A stretch of 64,000 bases of DNA, from assembly GCA_963693085.1 (NCBI GenBank), contig OY856411.1, positions 65,592,001 to 65,656,000 of the forward strand, written 5' to 3'. The notes below the pieces were generated by a model, which had not been told where the DNA came from, ran no database searches, and saw only the letters and a list, made by a program, of their open reading frames with translations. This document shows, piece by piece, positions 10,784 to 23,690 of the stretch. How positions within the stretch are numbered: the stretch's first letter is position 1; the number at the start of each line of letters is the position of its first letter. Position numbers and translations under genes: made by a program. This DNA comes from Alisma plantago-aquatica. Lineage: Eukaryota; Streptophyta; Magnoliopsida; Alismatales; Alismataceae.

Positions 10784-11770
10784 GAAAGAAGATAGGAGAG
10801 ACCCTTCACATGTAACAACCTATGTCCTTGATGCAACCATGAAGAAGAGACCACCTTGTATGCGCTCAGGGATAGTACTTTTGTGAAATCCATTTGGGGA
10901 CAGTGCAATCTATTCAGAAACTAATGTCACCTCCAACGAAGCTCAATGACTAAATGGCAGAGGATAAACATCAAGGGAGAGGATAATCATATTAAAAAGA
11001 TTGCACTTTGCTTCTAGAGCATCTGGAAGGTGAGAAAATACAAAGTGTTTGAAGGACATGACCTCAACGTGAGTCGACAGGTAAATGAGGTCTCAAACAA
11101 CATTACATCATATAACCTTGCATTCATGAGAATCTTGGGAGGGGAAATCTAGGGACAAATGTGACCATTCTCATGCTAGAAAACCATTTTGAAGAAGGCA
11201 CTAATGATGACACTATCCTTATTCGAGTGAATGTAGTAGTAAAGGGTGGTAAGGTAGCCATTACTGCTACAATACACTGAAGGAATGGTACATGGATAGA
11301 AGGCATAGAAAAATGCATCCATGCCTATACAACCACTGAAAATGAACTTCAGGCTATTGAACTCACTCTTATCCTAGCTAGAACGTTGCACCTATATGAA
11401 AGTGATAGTTGGCAGCAACAAGAAGAAGGTTATAGAATCCATTGAAGGAGGAGGGACTCTAAACCATCACTTGGAAGTTTGGTTAAATCATGGCACAATG
11501 TAAGAAAGTGAAGTTCATGAAAATTGAGAGGACAAAAAAATTCATTGTAGATGCTTTAGCTAAACATCATCAAAAACTTATAAGGAGGATTTATTCTACA
11601 TAGACCCTCCCCTCGACCATGTGGGTCCTTCTTCCCCTTCTTGCAGTGGTAGAAGTTCTACCCGGTTTACATTTTCTAGAAATTTTTTGCCTTGGTTTTC
11701 TATGACTACAAGATGAGGTCGGGTTGGATAAAATAGGCTCCTAGCTTACCCAAAAAAATGTTGTTTTCTT
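10784..11770 (+). mobile_element. L1-type LINE, 3' segment (RNase H and tail)
   Basis: Continuation of the LINE cut at 2569. The remainder of zf-RVT is followed by an RNase H-like region (GTWIEGIEKCIHAYTTTENELQAIELTLILART, near 11285-11390), where ENELQAIELTL fits the E-containing motif of plant LINE RNase H. A C-terminal DALAKHH-like remnant lies near 11555. The 3' end CTTACCC followed by an A-run (11748-11758) marks the LINE tail. Many stops. Confidence 0.7.
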
Positions 11771-12110
11771 ATTTTGTTAATATTATTGATTGTGAATCAT
11801 ATTGTATATATTGTTCATGGTTATCTAATATGTTCTAGTTTAAAACAATAATCTCATTTTAATATTGTCAAAACTAAAATATCATAAAATAAGATTTTCA
11901 AACAACATCACTTGAAACAATCTTTTCAAAACAATAATATCTTAAAACAATCTTTACAAAACTTATTTTCAAAATACAAATCTTCTAAAAATATCTTTTC
12001 AAAAAAAGAATCTTGTGAAATTATTTTTTTAAAATATTTTCAAAATAATGGTCTCATGGGAAATTCCTCTCAAAGAAATGATCTCATAAAACAATCCTTA
12101 CAAAAAAAAC
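11771..12110. repeat. AT-rich degenerate short repeats
   Basis: Low-complexity stretch built from variants of AAAACAATCTTTTCAAAA and ATAATCTCATAAAA, recurring about every 20-30 bases. No gene seen. Confidence 0.6.
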
Positions 12111-13987
12111 TTACCTGATGTTAGTAGACTGTCTACATTACATAAACTTATTGTACCAAAATTCTGCAACCCAAAACCCCCAATTGGGTTGCCAAATGTA
12201 CAAGTACACCTCATATCACCTTGAGTTGTTGAGCTCCTTCTTGTCAGTGGCCTACTTTGCACCAAAAGGCTATTGAAACTCACGCTCAGACATCTTTCAC
12301 TGTGGTAAATTTTCCATGATATTCTAAATTGATCCATGTCAAAAGGTTGTCTATTGTGGTCTTATCGCTAGAGTCCACTAGTCACACATAAAACTTTAAT
12401 ACCTACCCAATGGCTACACATTTCAAAGAAGCATTTTGAAAAAATATTTATCTTGTAGAAACCCATGTCCACAACTTCAGCCTTGCACCAAATTGTATAC
12501 CTACCTGAATTAGCTTCATTCAAATTCTTCCATACAACTTCTTTGTTTGACCAACTGCATACTTGAAGGCTCTCCCAACTCAACTTATATTTTTAATATA
12601 AACCATCATGATGTTTTGTAAGGCTACTCAATGATCAACCTTGGACTTCACATATAAATCATAACTAACTATCTACCCATGCTCTATGCATGCAAATTTG
12701 ACAAGCTTCATAGAATATTCTAACTCAACTAAGATGTCACCTAGTATCAAAATGATTCACCATCTTTTCATACCCCATTAATGGTATGGAAGCATGATCT
12801 AAAACTATACCAACACCAACTTTCTTTTTCATATTCAATAGTCCTAGAGTGCGGCGTAAAATTGGTCCACCACCACACATTTACTTTCACAACAATGGTC
12901 TTGGACCTTGTTCCAAAATTGGGCAATTACCTTGCTTTCACTTTCATATTCAAGTGTCGTGGACCATGACCTAAAATTAGATCATCACCCACTTTAGTTT
13001 CCATATCTATTTGGTACTAGACTAAGACCTTAAACTATTTCTTCTTAGCATGTCTTGATGCCCTAAAAGTGACTTTGATTTTTCATACCCCTTGTTTTTT
13101 ATTTCCCTAACAAAGATAAGTTTTAAATGAAAGCTAATCAATTTGAAAAAATAGACATGGAGATATATAGATGTTTCAAATAAAGAAAATCTAGAACTCC
13201 CTTAATAGGTTTGTGTTACTCTAGGGGGAAATATTCCTACTTTTCCCTAACTAGGATGTGGCTCAAGAAGGGGCAAACCAAATTAAGTAAGGAATAGAGC
13301 ATCATAGAGACATTTTGAAGCCAAAAAATATGAAACTTCTTCAATGGCTTGATGACACTATAGGGAAAGGAAGTTAGCCAACTACATTCATCGACTTAAA
13401 ATAGGATACCTTAACACTGGATAATCACCATATTCCCAACCTTGCCCTTTCTAAATAATTCTATCATGAAACTTTCCTTGAGGGGAGACATATTCCACAA
13501 ACACGAAGAGCATACAGATGCCCAACCACAATTACTAGTCCCAAATGGGTCACTTTGTCCCTCAATACCATCCTAAATTCACCACCATTTACCACTAACC
13601 AACCCAACCCACATCATTATGGTGCTCGTAGGTAAGTATTATGTTAATGTTGGAACAATCCAGATATCCCACTCAATCTATGAGTATGCACAATTTATTC
13701 ATCATATATCCTTAAATCTATCGTATATTTGTCATCCATTCATAAGACTATGGAAGAATTGAGAAATGTCCTTTTATTCTTCTAAACAATGGGGAAGTCA
13801 TTCTACACTGAACATTCTAATTGTGTGCAGAAGGAGTTATCCTAGTGTACAATATATTTATATATTCCATTCTAAACAAACATTGTCTTTGAACCATGAT
13901 GACCTATACTTTCGATCATTAGGGTACCAACATGATTTCATGGTTTACTCTTTCATACAAGTGCTTTATTGAGACAGTCAGACCAAG
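12111..13987. other. Unassigned intergenic sequence
   Basis: No recognisable gene. Short open stretches (for example minus 12098-12337 and 12368-12583) match nothing I know. A degenerate tandem repeat of roughly 60-70 bp lies at about 12786-13030; each unit contains a form of GGACC.TG..C.AAAATT followed by ACCACC. and CACTTT. It is probably old noncoding repeat DNA. Confidence 0.5.
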
Positions 13988-15560
13988 TGTTTTTGGCTAA
14001 ATTGGACATTAGTTTATCCTCTATTTTGATGATGACAAACATTTTATTGTAGTGGACTAACCTGCTATTTTAGTGTTTTAGGGTTCAAGGAGATCACACC
14101 AAATGGATAGACGAGTTTAACATGCTTAAATTCTTATATTTACATGTTCATACAACTTGTAATAGCTTGTACAAGTGTATAATGTACAACTACCTAGAAG
14201 TTATGTAAAATCAAGCGTTAGATTTTCCCTATCCGTCTAAAACCCTTAGTTAGGATCTCCCTTAGAGTCTAGAGTCATTATCCTTCATTTGAAAAATTAA
14301 TTGATAGGTTTCCCACAATTTTACACACCCATTTACAGGGATGTTTGGTTGAGAAAATTGTCAATCAAAAATCTCTCAGTTGAGAAAATTTTCAACCGAG
14401 ACATCCATCCATCGAAGACTCAATGCATCAAAAAATGTTTATAATGTACTTGCTATGAGTCATCCTCGATCATATACTTTATGGATCGAGACATATTTGG
14501 ATGAATATTTTGTCGACTGAGAATAGATCATTCGCTAATGAAGTTTAAAGTATAACTAGCCTTTAGAAATAACTTGAGAACTCAAACCATACTTGGTCAA
14601 AAAATTTATCGACCGATTCACATCCTATTGAGAAACATTTTGACCGAGTCACTTCTGATCAAGAAAATTGTCAACCGAGCAAGGTTCTAGAAACTTTGAT
14701 TTTAACAAACATTTTAGCCATTGTAACCCAATTACTTTCTACCTAACATCTAGTTAAGCACTAAGAACACTCTTGACACTCCCCAAAACATCCTTAATCA
14801 CTTGTAAACCATTCATATAAATAGGAGAGGCCTTAGGACACCAAATACATACAAGCAACACTTGAGCAATCATTCTAGAGAGCAAATTAGCTAAGCTACA
14901 CTTTCTATCTTCTTCCTTGAGCTCTAAGTTAATGTCCTATAGCTACAATATCATATCCACCACCTAGCAAAATCCATCCTAAGTGGTTAGGAGGTCTAAC
15001 GCTTGATATAGGATACATTGGTGTAATCTTCCTTCTTCCAATCTATTTCTCCAAGTTGATGTAATTGTGCTACTTGACTACTACAAGTGTGTGAGGTTGT
15101 CTGAGGGGGCTTGATTGAAGCTACTTCAAGATGTGTAGGCTGCTCCTAGGTGATTGGAGCTACTTCAAGGTGTGATGGTTGCTCCTAGGTGATTGGAGCT
15201 ACTTCAAGGTGTGAAGTCTGCTCCAAGGTAATTGACGCTACTTCAAGGAGGTGAAGGATGCACCATGGTCGTGGAGGTGGATCGTCATCCTCTCCTTTGG
15301 TTCTCTTCCATGTACCGATAAAGAAGAGGTTGACTTGAAGTGATTGTATTTTATTGTAATTCCTTGAGAGGAAATAAAATTGATCACTTGTAAATCCCAA
15401 TTGGAAACAATTGGCTAGTGGTTTGAAATCCTTTGATTTGTAGGGTGAAACCACTCTAAATTGTGAGTCTCTTCCTTATATACCTCTCCTTCTTGCAATT
15501 CAAGTTTTAAATTATCTATTAAATTATTAAAATCTCTATTCACCCCCTCTAGATCTTTCA
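13988..15560 (+). repeat. 5' LTR of truncated Copia element
   Basis: Starts TGTTTTTGGCTAAATTGG and ends AGATCTTTCA, homologous throughout to the LTR at 2570-3990. TATA-like TATAAATAG at 14816-14824. Dyad half-sites of the TTGAGAAAATT.TCAACCGAG kind lie at about 14345-14680 but are more eroded. Near 15100-15240, GGAGCTACTTCAAGGTGTG repeats three to four times. Confidence 0.8.
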
Positions 15561-15562
15561 AC

Positions 15563-15574
15563 TGGTATCAGAGC
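15563..15574 (+). other. Primer binding site (initiator tRNA-Met)
   Basis: TGGTATCAGAGC, two bases after the LTR end, a perfect complement of the initiator tRNA-Met 3' end. Confidence 0.9.
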
Positions 15575-15607
15575 AGTTCTTCAAGGAGCTACCATGAATC
15601 TTGAAGC

Positions 15608-17370
15608 ATGGGTGGAAACTTTCTTAGCAACCTCAACCTTGAAGGGACATATGTGAGCAGACCACAACCGTTCAATGGTTCCAACTATAGTTATTGGAAA
15701 AGGAAGATACAATGTTACTTCTAAGGGATAATCTTGAAGCTATGGAGAACGGTGACACATCTATATGATCTTCCAATTATGGAGTATGATAAATGGGATG
15801 TGGAGACGGTAAAGGAAGTTCAACTCAATGCCAAGGTTGTAAGCATTTTATATTGTTTAATATATCTTTCTTATGAGATTTGGCATAAACTTTTCTTCAC
15901 ACATGAAAGAACCATTCAAGTTAAAAATAATAAAATTAATATGCTTAAGAATTTTTTTGAACAATTTCATGTGATGCCTAATGAATTTATAAGTGAGATG
16001 TATGCTAGGTTTTCTTCTATCATCAATGGTTTTAATGTATCAGGCAAGTACATTACTAAAAAGTATCAAGTATCCAAGATCCTAAGATCATTGCCTCTAA
16101 AGTACAAGCCAAAGGTGACAGCCATTGAAGAAGCAAATGACCTCACCAAATTGATGATGGAGCAGCTCATTGGCAACCTTGAGACACATGAGGTCACTCT
16201 TGAATAAGAATAAAGAATGGAGATCGAACACTAAAAGGGGAGATGGAAGGACATTGCATTGAAGGCTACAACCAAATCTCAATAAAAGTCCATCACTAAA
16301 GAAAGTAACGAGACAAGTGAAGGAGATGATGAAGAGGATGTACTAATTATAAATGGTAAGAAATATAGAAGGTATAAATATAACATAAATTCTGGTTCTT
16401 CTTCCTCTTCTTCTCTTAGATGCTTTGAATGCAGAAATAAGGGACATGTAAAGAATTAATGTCCTAAAATCAAGAAGGGAAAGAAATCCTCTTTCAAGAA
16501 GAAGGAAAAGGAATACAAAACCTACAAAGCAGATTGGGATGAATCAAATGATGATAGAGAGAGTGGAGAGGTAGAAGTGGAGTGTCTCATGGCTAAGGAA
16601 AATGAAGATGAAGACTCAAATGAGGTGGATATTTTTGAATTATCTAAAAATGATGTAGTTAATAGTCTTGAAGAAACTCATACTAAATATGTTGATTGCA
16701 AAATAAAATTGAAAAAGCTTTCAAAAATTAATGACGAGTTGCATGCTAAACTATATGATCTTACTTATGAAAATGAGAGTCTTAGTTCTGAAAATGATAC
16801 CTTGTAAGCCTCTATTGATGACTATAACGCCAAGTTGTTTATCTTAGAATATAATAATGATATTCTTTGTCAAGAAAAGGTTGAATTACTTGCTAAAATA
16901 AATGATTACCAAACTCAACCTATTATATGCACACATTCGGATTATGGTATCATTGTTAGAGAAAGAGATACCTTACTTTAAGATTTAGCTCAGGCCAATC
17001 TAGATATTACAATGAAACTTTCTAAAATTAATGAATTACAAAAATATGTTGATAGTTTAAAACATGATGCTATCCTTGATAAAATCTAGAAAAACACTTC
17101 CGGATAGGTTGAAAGAAGGGGTCTAGGCTACGTAACCAAATAAAAAGCTTATCCAAATCCTAGAGCGAGAAAAACACAAGCCCCTAGAACCAAGACCGTC
17201 TATGTGCCCAAGAACAATATAGCACATACCCAAAATGTTAAGAAGAGAAATAAAATTGACTTTATTTCTTGTTTCTACTACCAACATCTTGGACATTATC
17301 ATTCTCTTGTGAATACAATAAGAAGAAGGACATCATTTGGGTTCCAAGACCACAAACTTAGAAATTTTGA
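15608..17370 (+). pseudogene. Copia gag (UBN2 type), broken
   Basis: Starts at ATG 15608 (MGGNFLSNLNLEG), the same start as the relative at 4039. An in-frame TAA at 15722-15724 interrupts the RKIQCYF block; the frame is open again from 15734 to 16207 (YEIWHKL, SEMYARFSSIINGF, LPLKYKPKVTAIEEAND). The zinc knuckle CFECRNKGHVKN at 16421 has a TAA just before its third Cys. The coiled region 16577-16807 and later pieces follow. A second knuckle near 17266 has lost residues. Not translatable as one protein. Confidence 0.8.
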
Positions 17371-17760
17371 GACATTTTGATGAGATTTGACCAAAACTTC
17401 ATTATGAAATTCATATGTCTTATCTCAACTGAAATGAGCTTTAAAATGTATATATCTATGTATTTGATTATTTACTTTTATCATTCACAATGAAAATATT
17501 TGAAAATGGTAAATCTTGTTCACACTAAAAATGTTGTATATAATGGAAATTTATAGAGCTACCTGTCGGTCGACTAAGCTCTTGACTGAGGCGCCTCCTG
17601 ATCAAAGTTAGGATCAATCATAGATTTGTTTTCCTGCAAATAATCATTTACTTGTGATTGACATTTTAAATCTCTAAATGTTTATCATTTTGATTCATTT
17701 CAAAAGCTAAAAATGTTATAATCTTTAAGGCATATATATATGTTATTAACAAAAAAGGAT
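17371..17760 (+). other. Noncoding spacer between gag and protease
   Basis: About 390 bp of AT-rich sequence after the gag stop, without coding signal. It carries isolated dyad-like words (GGTCGACTAAGCTCTTGACTG near 17570). The same spacer begins the 3' noncoding region of the element at 2570-10783. An intron or an unusual gag-pol junction is possible but unproven. Confidence 0.4.
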
Positions 17761-18195
17761 CACCACATGGGTACCAAAAACCTTCATATTTTGTAAAATT
17801 GGGTGGTTAATAGTGGTCGCTCCAAGCATATGACTAGAAATAAGGAGGCTTTTTACACACTTGAAGAAAAGAAGAGTGGAGCGGTCACATTTGGACATAA
17901 TGTCAAAGTAACATCATCAACATGGTTAATGTTGGTACAAATATTCAAATAAAAAATGAGATACTTGTAGATGGATTACACCACAATCTATTAGTGTTAG
18001 TAAATTGTGTGATAGTGGCTACGATGTTCTTTTTAACATACCTTGCTACAAGTTGCTCATAGAAAACACTAATGATGTTTTTTATGAAGGAAAAAGAATA
18101 GGAAAGCTTGACATACTTAGACCTAACTCTATGCAAGCTATTATTGTAAAATGTGTTCTTGCAAATGATGAATCTTTATGATTATGGCATAGAAT
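17761..18195 (+). pseudogene. Copia protease and pre-integrase fragment
   Basis: Across shifting frames the Copia protease region is readable: SKHMTRNKEAFYTLEEKK and GAVTFGHNVK (about 17818-17910), then HHNLL and the CDSGYDVLFN block, GKRIGKLDIL and ANDESLWLWHRID up to 18195. The aspartate motif (usually DSGC) is damaged. It ends exactly where the minus-strand LINE begins. Confidence 0.75.
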
Positions 18196-18428
18196 TGATT
18201 ATCCTTCCAGAGAACAACGACTCTACCAAGTGCATGGGACTTCAAATTTGAAACCCAATTATAACCTTTAAAATATCTACACATGAAACTATTTTCTTTC
18301 TTACTCCAAATCTTAGTTTCCAAAAGAATCACAATATCACAGCTCTCCTTCCTCACCTCCTCTTGAACATCAATGATTTTATTAGTTATTCCTCTAACGT
18401 TCCAAGAGGTAATAGAGAGAGGAGTCAT
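18196..18428 (-). pseudogene. LINE ORF2 endonuclease N-terminus
   Basis: From ATG at 18428 on the minus strand: MTPLSITSWNVRGITNKI, then CDIVILLETKI, the classic SWNVRG...LLETK start of plant LINE endonuclease, with the catalytic Asn and Glu present. The LINE text is lost at about 18196, where the chain runs into Copia sequence. Confidence 0.8.
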
Positions 18429-18439
18429 TTGGAAACTGG

Positions 18440-19760
18440 GGATGTTGAACTGACAGCCTCAGTGCTAGAAGAGTTTACGACCAGATCTTTGTGAATAGGA
18501 GAGTAATCTCCATTGTTGAGCTTAGTTTGACACTTGGACTATTGCTTCTTCCATTTATCCTTCATGATATTTCTGACAGAACTAGATGACCCTTGGGAGC
18601 TAGCATCAGAATCTGGTGTTTTGTGATTAAAAGAAGGATTTGGAATAGGGGAAAATGGAGTACATGTTCCATTTTCACCCACCACAAATCCTTCATTCAC
18701 CTCACTCGATAGAACCAAATCTTCAGTAGGTGGGGTCTCTTTCGTCAGGTCAATTCTTTTCTATATTATCTCTTTAGCATCCTAAATTTCTTCAATTATG
18801 TATAGGTTCTAATCTTCAAGACTTCAAGGTGGAATATATTCTTGGTTACTAGGTCCCTTAGTCTTTTTGACTTCCCATACCTTCTTCAGAGGTCCCTTTG
18901 TCGAGACAGAAACCTTGATGTTTTCCTTAAGCTCATAGTCATCGTGACCTAATAAACCGCAGGTTTTACATTTATAAGGAACCCAATCATAGCTTAGATG
19001 TATCTCCTATTTTTCGCCTTCTTCATTAGCTAGAATGATAGAGTCTAGAAAAGCAACATCTGACTTAATGATAACTTGAATTCATGCAATCTCAATACAT
19101 CTACATAAGTGAGTATTCTCGTCCATCCTAACAGGAGTCCCAATGTAGGATCCTATCCTTTCAAACATCATAACATCCCATAGCTCGAAGGGAGGGTTAC
19201 TAACATTGACCCAAACCGAAATATCTTCAAGAGGCACTTTGTTCAGTTTATCACCGATTTTCCATTTCCTTAGAATCACTGACCAATTCATGACGAACCA
19301 TTCCCCTTTCAATGCAGCATCCAAATCCCTTTGATCTGAAACTTTATCAGGAAGAGTTCATTCCCCCTATCAAAAATCTCAAATAAACCATATGTGTCCT
19401 AGATCTCGTCAAAGTAATTCACCAACGTTGGGATATGCGGCTAGAAATCAACCACATACCCCATAAGGCATCTATTCCACTTTTTAGCATTCTCCTCGGC
19501 CTCTTTTTGAGATAGAAGATCTTTTCATCTCTTATAGAAAGCTATGTAGGATTCAACAACCCCTGGCTCCCTCAATTCATCGACATTAACGTTTCCCACT
19601 TTGTTGGAGTACTGTTCATCAATCGATTAGGATCTACAACAGTCGGATGAGCATTTTGGTCTATCACAGATCTGACTACTCCACCACAAATTATAGTCTC
19701 GACATTGTGATGTCACCGTCATCATCTTTCCAATCACCCTATCATGCAGAGCGAGTGGGA
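18440..19760 (-). pseudogene. LINE ORF1-like (DUF4283 / zinc-knuckle type)
   Basis: The best open stretch (19082-19324) reads MNWSVILRKWKIGDKLN followed by VWVNVSNPPFELWDVMMFE and GTPVRMDENTHLCRC. This matches the DUF4283 / CCHC_4 ORF1 proteins of plant LINEs, which bind the element RNA. Downstream, a Cys-containing stretch at about 18960 (CGLLGHD like) fits the knuckle. Stops separate the pieces. Confidence 0.65.
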
Positions 19761-19785
19761 GAGGAGACATTTTTCAGAGACGTAA

Positions 19786-20548
<763 letters not shown>

Positions 20549-20549
<1 letters not shown>

Positions 20550-20937
20550 CAGGCTAGAATACACAGGAGTGTATTCGGAGCAGAATACACTCAAGTAGTT
20601 TTTCATGATGTAATATTTTTTTCAAAAATCTAATCTGTCGAACTTCTTAAACATCTTGTGAATAGCTCATATGCAAAATTTGAGCACATTTGGACATTTA
20701 TAGGTCATGTTATAAATACCGCAAAAATTATACATTTCAAATTAGTTTCGCGCGTCGATTTTGTTGCCCTTGGATGAGTGGCTTAAAATCATCCAAATGG
20801 GCTCAAAATTATATGTAGACTAGTTATAGTATGACGGTGAAGACCAATGGTTTATATTTTTCAAAAAATATTCCTAATATGTAAACACACTTGAGTGTAT
20901 TCGTATGATCTGTACACTCGAGTTTATTCTAGCATAA
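20549..20937. mobile_element. MITE candidate with terminal inverted repeats
   Basis: The left end AGGCTAGAATACAC with GAGTGTATTC and the right end GTACACTCGAGTTTATTCTAGCAT are imperfect inverse complements of about 22 bp. A second inner pair, GAATACACTCAAGT (about 20582) and ACTTGAGTGTATTC (about 20888), is nearly perfect. Total size is about 390 bp without coding capacity, and it sits at the end of the microsatellite. The superfamily and target duplication are not clear. Confidence 0.55.
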
Positions 20938-21024
20938 CTAATGCACGGTGTAGTGGTAGTTGCATGTTGTGTGGAAAGGGAATATTTCAATATTGTTTCC
21001 TAATATAATCAATCTCAATTAAGT

Positions 21025-21027
<3 letters not shown>

Positions 21028-21078
<51 letters not shown>

Positions 21079-21134
21079 TATACATATATATATATAAACA
21101 TATACATATACATATACATATACATATCATATAC

Positions 21135-21187
<53 letters not shown>
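21028..21187. repeat. AT / CATATA microsatellite
   Basis: (AT)n at 21028-21075, an interrupted CATATA hexamer stretch (about 21076-21141), then (AT)n again to 21187. Immediately left of it is another fragment (20950-21025) of the F-box 5' flank repeat. Confidence 0.95.
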
Positions 21188-21188
<1 letters not shown>

Positions 21189-21495
21189 TTGTTCATTCGT
21201 TACCCGCACGGGTAGCCATATTTTCGCTACCCGCTGGAGTAACTCGGAATTAAAAGAGTAACTATATGGTACACTGGAGTAACTCTTTTGAATCAAAAGA
21301 AATAATGTATTGATATATAGAGTAAAAGAGTAGAAAATATACAGTCAGTAAATATATGGACGGATTTTTTAATTTTGGCGGGGCAAATGATATTATTTTT
21401 GGATTAAATTTTTTGGGGATCTAGATAAAATGTTCCTCTACAATTGTGAAAAAAAATTAAAAAAAAATATCAGGAAGGGTGCGTGGGTATTAAAG

Positions 21496-21498
<3 letters not shown>
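21188..21498. other. Intergenic sequence
   Basis: No gene seen. It contains small inverted words (GCTACCCG / CGGGTAGC at 21203-21230) and the repeated phrase GGAGTAACTC (21236 and 21275). Confidence 0.4.
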
Positions 21499-21543
<45 letters not shown>

Positions 21544-21564
21544 TATATACACACACATATACAC

Positions 21565-21599
<35 letters not shown>

Positions 21600-21650
21600 T
21601 ATATATATACACACACATATACACATAAATATATATATATATATATACCC
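21499..21650. repeat. AT-rich microsatellite with higher-order duplication
   Basis: (AT)n followed by two near-identical copies of ATATATACACACACATATAC plus ACATAAATATATAT (about 21541-21590 and 21600-21648). Confidence 0.9.
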
Positions 21651-21943
21651 TATGAATAAACACAGGTCACCTGTGTGGTTGTCTGCTTTTTCAACTATGT
21701 GCCTGTGTGCTTTCCTACAAGCCGAGCTTGCTATTCCTACCGTTCGTCAGCTTGCTATTTTCTGATAATCTCTTGATTAATTCTCGCATCTTCTACACAT
21801 GTACTTAGCAATAAATTAGGTATATATTACAGAGTTGTGATAATGACACGTAGAAGTTATTTTAACGAGAAATTGCCAGCGCACAATAACGTTAACCAGT
21901 GAATATAGAGTAATACACCCTACCATTGAGTCCCACTTCGTTT

Positions 21944-22171
21944 ATGGCGGTGAAGCAACTTGCTCCTCATCCTATCAGCGCTGAGAGAGAAATCGACTCT
22001 GACAGAGGTAGAGTCCGTTCTGCTGCTGATGGTCTGCCTCAGGCACTGCGGCAAGAATTCAGTAATCAAGTGTCAGCTCCTGACCGAGAGGCTCAATCAG
22101 TCGGTCTGATGCAAACAACACTGAAGCGGCCAAGGCACCTGGCGTCCCACCAAAAGATCCCGACAGCCTAA
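21944..22171 (+). pseudogene. GC-rich open stretch, possible captured exon
   Basis: From ATG 21944 a frame of about 75 codons with codon-like base use (Arg, Ala and Gln rich, no repeats). A second frame nearby reads on through AAKAPGVPPKDPDSLNQL. I do not recognise the protein. Its GC content contrasts sharply with the surrounding AT-rich sequence, and it lies inside the proposed Helitron, so a captured fragment of a host gene is likely. Expression is unknown. Confidence 0.35.
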
Positions 22172-22431
22172 ACCAGTTGAAGCCGAACTGATTCCATCGA
22201 AGCCGTCAGCTGAAGAACAAGCATCCCGCACCTCCTTTGCTTCCACAGCGATCACAACCTCTGCAGCGCAGCTCCCCTGGGCTCTCTCCCTACAGCTTTG
22301 GGACATCCGACAATGCCCATCCAACGCCCTTATTCGGCAATCCTCCTATGACCAGTACGAGATGATGTAGTGCCTCTCCGTACGCCATCGTTCGAGCTTG
22401 GGGCCTCGCCGTAGCAGCTGCGACCCCACAC

Positions 22432-22668
22432 GTGTGGAATTCTGCAGACGGGCGCCATGCCAGCATGCAGCACTTTGCATTCCTGCCCCGTGACGCGGCC
22501 GGCAGCACCCATGATTCACCACTGAAGATCGTTATGTGTGACTTACCTCTTGACACAGAGCTGATTACAACAGGTACTTCCTCGACCAGTTTTGCTTTCA
22601 TGCTTCCGAGGTGTTATTGTGAAACACATAATATATTAGTCTATAACGTGGCAGATTATTTATTCTGA
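22432..22668 (+). pseudogene. Second GC-rich open stretch, possible captured exon
   Basis: About 78 codons open (SADGRHASMQHFAFLPRDAA, then LKIVMCDLPLDTELITT). It is linked in frame upstream to YAIVRAWGLAVAAATPHV after one stop. The function is not recognised. It may belong with the open stretch at 21944 to one captured gene. A long overlapping minus-strand frame (22290-22601) exists, so the coding strand is not certain. Confidence 0.3.
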
Positions 22669-23690
22669 ATATATTTTTAGAATTTTATTCAAAAGGGCTT
22701 TTAGAATATATAGTAAAAATATTATAAATTTTCATCAGTATGTAGCTAAATGTTTGTAAATGCGTTAAACACATATAAGACAAATATTCTATGTTTCGAT
22801 TTCATTTATCATTGAGATTTTGTAATTTTGACTTGGCAATAATTGTCGAAATCTAATAAATTAATGTAAATACTGATCGCCAAAGAAAATCTTTTTAGGA
22901 TGAGGCTCATTTGAGCTATCACATCAATTTTTCTACTTGCTTCGCATCGTGTTTGGATTTATAAGGATGTATATTTATTTTCATTTTACATAATTGGATA
23001 CATGCTAATCATTTTATTATCCGTTGAAATTTTCAGTATTTTAGTTTACTAAGAGGCTACAGTCGTAACTTTTACAGGAGAATATAGTACATTTTAAAAA
23101 AATAAACTTAATGTTGGGGCAACAAATATATCATTTTCTAAATTTATCACAATCCATACCTACTGTTTGAATGTGCGTCTTTTTTTTTGTGCATATATAT
23201 TTTTCAAATATGAAGTACTAAGAAAGTGGTCTGTTACCTTACAAGAAAAAGTGGTCGTTATTCATTTATATAGGATGATATATTCAAATATACAAGAGGA
23301 TAAGAAGAACTAATACATAATTATGTTCGCCGACATACATGATCAAATATGAACTTTGTAAAATAATGGTAAAACAAGTTGGTGTCGGATGCCTTCATAT
23401 CCTTAGTACAATTTGTCAAGAAGTAAAAAAATTATGTTCAATTGGAAATCCTAAAGGTCCACGGGGATAGAGATACCTATGGTTTCATATATTTTTGTGA
23501 TGTGGTAGTACATATGAAAAAACAATATTGACAGTTTTGTGTGCTTTCTTTATGTCTATTATAACATTAAACCATATGAATACTATTTGATGTATAAATC
23601 ATACACCCTACAACTTTCTATTTATCTTAAGTAATACTTTTTCTTAATATATCAATGATATACATTAAAGTGAAATCCCATCAAAATCTA
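22669..23690. other. AT-rich noncoding part of proposed Helitron
   Basis: No gene, RNA or repeat structure recognised; uniformly AT-rich. Confidence 0.45.

Larger units (their letters stand above)
13988..18195 (+). mobile_element. Copia element, truncated relative of 2570-10783
   Basis: 5' LTR (13988-15560), perfect primer binding site, broken gag with zinc knuckle, and protease plus the start of the pre-integrase region. It is joined at about 18195 to a minus-strand LINE; integrase, RT, RNase H and the 3' LTR are absent. It shows that the family once encoded pol in this order. Confidence 0.8.
18196..19785 (-). mobile_element. L1-type LINE, 5' half, minus strand
   Basis: Read on the minus strand: a leader from about 19785, an ORF1-like region (19760-18480), then the first 80 residues of ORF2 endonuclease, ending at the junction with the Copia element. 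The 3' three quarters of the LINE are missing, the opposite of the usual 5' truncation, so a later deletion or rearrangement is likely. Confidence 0.65.

Noticed and set aside
20987..21626. Several minus-strand frames rich in IY dipeptides
   Set aside because: Microsatellite artefacts.
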